In this document: in pieces, positions 20,401 to 64,000 of the stretch
Layout of the letters: every line of letters begins with the position of its first letter
Numbering within the stretch: position 1 is the first letter of the stretch
NCBI GenBank assembly: GCA_003991915.1
Contig: RQTK01001134.1
Location: 62,001 to 126,000, forward strand
DNA: 64,000 nt
Reading direction: 5' to 3'
Source of the DNA: Elysia chlorotica
Taxonomy: Eukaryota > Mollusca > Gastropoda > Plakobranchidae
Program-made: the position numbers and the translations under genes
The notes under the pieces: generated by a model
What the model was told of the DNA's origin: nothing
Database searches by the model: none
Seen by the model: only the letters and a program-made list of their open reading frames with translations

Positions 20401-23400
20401 TGGGGTGCTTCCACAATATAGTCTATATAGTGCTAACGTTGACATTAAGCAACCAAGTTGATCAATGAGTATGTCTCATCCAACCCACATGCATGGAATT
20501 TTCTTCAAACGTCTCACTAAATCTATTGTCTCTGGTTATATGTGTACAATGAACATGTGTACATGGACTAATATTAGTTATTAAAATGGTTTGGAATACA
20601 ATGTATTAATATTAGTTAGTAATAATAGTTTATAACATGGTGTGGGACTCTACAGTATGTCATTATGTTACTGTTATTAGTGTAATGTTTTATAAGGATA
20701 CACAGGCTGCAGTCTATCACTCAAACAAGGATAATTGCAGATTTAACTAGTTTAAATTTGGGAATGTAATATCTTTAATATTTGTTTTGTGCTCCATTTT
20801 CTCAAAGGTATCTTTATACTAGGTACGTGAACAATCTAGGAAAGGAAATGTTTTATACTTGTGTGTAACTGAAACACGCTCTTATGTATGCTGTATTTTT
20901 TTAAAAGATTCACAACTGTGTTACATTGTTTTGCTCTTTTATGGTAAATTCTTAAATTCATCCTTTATGTTATTGATGAAACGAAAGATGTAATTATTTT
21001 TTATACAAACTATGATGAGGGCTTAATAAACTCTGGGTATATTATACATATGTGTTATACACGTCCTCGTTAATTTTTTTATTGTTCAATATTTAAAAAG
21101 TAGAGTGTGCTTGTCAGTGCTTGTCACTCAGCAAAACTCTAGTCCATATTCTGTTTGCTGCTTTGAGATAAATACATTACCTAGTTCAACTGAGACAGGA
21201 GTCCGGGCCTCATCGCTCTTTCTGAAGTGAGGCAGCACATAAAATTGTCAGACGTCAGTCTTTTGGCCCATACACAATGTAGCCTATAATAATATTACTG
21301 ACCTTGGGCGTTAAACAACCAACTCCTGCTCAATAATGTACGAGTCAGTGTTACCATGTGACTAACCAAGTCCCGAGTAGCTCGCTCGAGGGTTCCGTCA
21401 CCGTATTGGACCAGTATCTTTATTCAGACCTACAAGACAGCTTCATTTTCTTCATACAATAAGCGACATGACAATTGGTTCACAGGACAGGCTACAAGTG
21501 ACTTGACCAACGATCGGAAGCGAGTTCACTCAAAAAAGTGTTACATTATAGTCCTTGGTAAGACATTTTTTTATGGTATGAGTCACATAGCTGCGCTAAC
21601 TTATTATCCCCTCTCCTCTGAACCTACTGGTTGTGTGGGTGTCAGTATGTTTACAATAAAATTTATATAAACGACTGGAACAGGAGCCATGGTATCTCCC
21701 GAGCTTAAACTAGAAGATTAGATCTCGCCTACAAACAACGACGTACCCGTAAACGAGCAGTCACAAAGATGATTATAGATTGGTGTAAAAAAATTCAATA
21801 AATCTGCGTTGGAGATACTATACTAGACAATGTTTTCGGCCCACTGTCTACCAAATCACTGGTTGCGATCTAGATTGGAGGTCGCAATGGTTGCGGCAAA
21901 TCCAATACCACGACTGCTACTTAATACGTTGTCATAACTGCGACAAACTATAATACATGTAATATGCTTGCGACCTGTCCCAGATTTTAATGTACGCTTA
22001 GCTTGCGACCAATCCCATGCATTTACATGTACTGATGTTTGCTCGCTGGAGTAAACAACGATACTTTCTGAAGATGGCGGTTCAACTTCAAGTGCCTGTT
22101 TGTTCAGGCAACTAAGAAAGCACTGCCTGCAGAGTCTAGCTGCTCTTGAAATAATGCACTACGGTCTGTCAATGTCATCTGTCTTCCTGGTTTTCTATGG
22201 GGGCGATGCCTTCTGGGGGCTAAAGTACAGACCAGATCATGGGATTGATAGCAGTGAACAGTTTTGCACCTTGAAAAGTAACAGTGATCTATTTCCACCA
22301 CATCCTTAGGATTGTTAGGACGGAATGATAGTTAATACCCACATAGGATTTTTTGTTTGCTCAGCCAACCCAGCATACACAATAATGTAAATTATCCCAA
22401 TTGTATCCAATAGACTAATGACATACACGTAGTTCACTTTGACTCTTAATGTAAATGTATGTCTACTTCGGTGACTAAGTCTGGGCCTGTTATTTTTTTC
22501 TTTTTGTGGGAACTTGGCGTTGGAGAGAACTCACAATTTAATACTGTGATAGCAATGTTGAAGAAACACCGGGACTTCCCAAACTTAGGAAAACATGAAT
22601 TTCTATGAGTCTTAACTATGGAAGGTGACGACAATACACGTTCTCATATTCTGGGATAGTGATAGCATCCACACAGCTTTGCAAAATGCAGGGTTACAAT
22701 GTCTTTCTTTCTCTCTGCCCGTTTAATGACGCCCATTTTGATTTCTTTCATTTATATCATTATTTCAGTATCGGTAGCAAAGAGTTTCCATATCATGTAG
22801 TGTAACTGTATTACTTATCAAGATGATTGGGCACATTATTTAGTGTAGGTTCAGTAGGTGTCTGAGACATATCGAATAATATGACTTAAAATTTTCCGTC
22901 TCTCATGCCAATGAAACAACCACCATTAAACCTCTGTATACTTGTGAGTTATGGAATAATAAGATGAGATAAGGCTACAACAAGTTAGGCTTCTTTAGTC
23001 TGTCAGTGAAAAAAACAAAAAACAAAACAAAACAACAAAAGACGTCGACCAAGAAGGCAAGAACTAGCATGAGCCACATACTGGCACACGTCTGTGTAGG
23101 ATGTAGAGCTCTTCAATAGCAGAAACACTATTTGGTCTGGAAAGACAGTTGCGGCAAAATAGTGTTACTAGTACAAATTGGAATCTAGATCTCCTTCTCT
23201 GATCTAGATTCTAGATGTCTTTAAAAAAACAAAACAAAGCATATTTTAGATTTAGATCTCTAGATGTAAATCTATGTCTAATCTATGTCTAAATCAAATG
23301 TTAAGTAGAGACAACAAATACAAAATATCATCGTCGAACCCATGATAGATGTAGAATCTAGACTAGATCTAGATCTATATCTATGCAAAGATCTTCAGCT

Positions 23401-23490
23401 ACAATAATCTAGATCTAAATGAGATCTAGATTCTAGATATACTATAGATAGGCCCAGTTAAAGAATAGATCTAGGCCAACATTGTTCATC
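17489..23490. other. probable long BPNT2 3' UTR, then intergenic
   Basis: Mostly AT-rich sequence with no supported ORF. Candidate poly(A) signals AATAAA lie at 19733 and 21025, so the 3' UTR could be 2.2 or 3.5 kb; which is used cannot be told from sequence. SINE fragments appear at 20330-20460 (tail), 21185-21335 and 21610-21710, which favours the transcript ending before about 21.1 kb. From 23160 the sequence is AGATCTAG-rich up to and past RGS22 exon 1. Confidence 0.5.
21185..21335 (+). mobile_element. partial SINE copy
   Basis: Body and tail blocks GAGACAGGAGTC, GGCAGCACATAAAATTGTCA and GCGTTAAACAACCAACTC. The tRNA head is missing. A further partial copy lies at about 21610-21710. Confidence 0.7.
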
Positions 23491-63658
<40,168 letters not shown>

Positions 63659-64000
63659 GTGGGTGAGCTGCAACTTCTTCAGTGTAAATCTTATGGTCAA
63701 CGTTCCCTTTCATTCATTGGTTCCAAGACCTGGAATCATTATCTTCCTTATTATTCAGTACTGGTACACTTTGTTGAGAGTGAGGAAGGTTTTTAAGAAA
63801 TAATAGAAACACCATTTGTTTGTAACTGCTTTTTTTTAGATTATAATATATACCATCATATATTTTTTTAGGGCAGGCGGTCTTTGTGCTATGGAAGTCG
63901 ATAATTTAGAATAGAGCCACCTAGGCCAACCAAACAGTAACATAACACTACAACACCACAAATCTTGACATAGACCCCTGAATATGTTTTCCTGTCTACC

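Noticed and set aside
22100..22309. Overlapping 65-69 codon ORFs on both strands, after ATGGCGGTTCAACTTCAAG at 22075
   Set aside because: No splice sites in matching phase, no recognisable protein, and both strands are equally open.

Overview
This is eukaryotic nuclear DNA, most likely from a lophotrochozoan and probably a gastropod mollusc. The grounds are small exons with canonical GT-AG introns, long AT-rich introns, abundant CT/GA and CAT/ATG microsatellites, AGATCTAG-rich stretches and about twenty copies of a tRNA-headed SINE of the kind common in gastropod genomes. The species call is inference. Three N gaps (3380-3705, 24569-24894, 37344-37478) all abut simple repeats. There are no bacterial operons, CRISPR arrays or phage genes.

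Layout. (1) 1-660 looks like the 3' end of an upstream plus-strand gene, with two AATAAA signals. (2) 4249-12371, plus strand: a six-exon gene for a secreted protein of 524 residues, with a signal peptide, a Gln tract, a long Ser/Thr/Ala-rich region and a C-terminal six-cysteine module. I do not recognise its family. (3) 13535-17488, plus strand: a five-exon gene for BPNT2/IMPAD1, the Golgi-resident 3'-phosphoadenosine-phosphate phosphatase (343 residues). An AT-rich stretch that can hold a long 3' UTR follows. (4) 23491 to past the right edge, plus strand: RGS22, a multi-RGS-domain protein. Nineteen exons in the window join in a consistent phase to 1408 codons, and the 3' end lies outside. 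Its first exon (74 nt) and fourth exon (29 nt) are too small for an ORF scan and were found by matching splice sites and phase.

The most unusual property of the window is that splice junctions, mostly of RGS22, have repeatedly been copied. The exon 3 donor heads a 34-bp minisatellite. The acceptor end of exon 6 is preceded by four decayed copies of itself. Exon 9 has a decayed copy of its acceptor upstream and an exact 27-bp copy of its donor. The last 53 nt of exon 11 plus its donor are repeated as thirteen 81-bp units. Exon 12 and part of exon 13 lie in a near-perfect inverted duplication of about 0.95 kb per arm. The secreted-protein gene shows the same pattern at its exon 5 acceptor. One repeat-borne donor also ends an ATG-led open exon (34315-34426) that is in phase with RGS22 exon 4, a candidate alternative first exon.

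The genes do not form a functional cluster. BPNT2 is a sulfation-pathway housekeeping enzyme, RGS22 is a signalling scaffold that is testis-enriched in mammals, and the first gene is probably extracellular.
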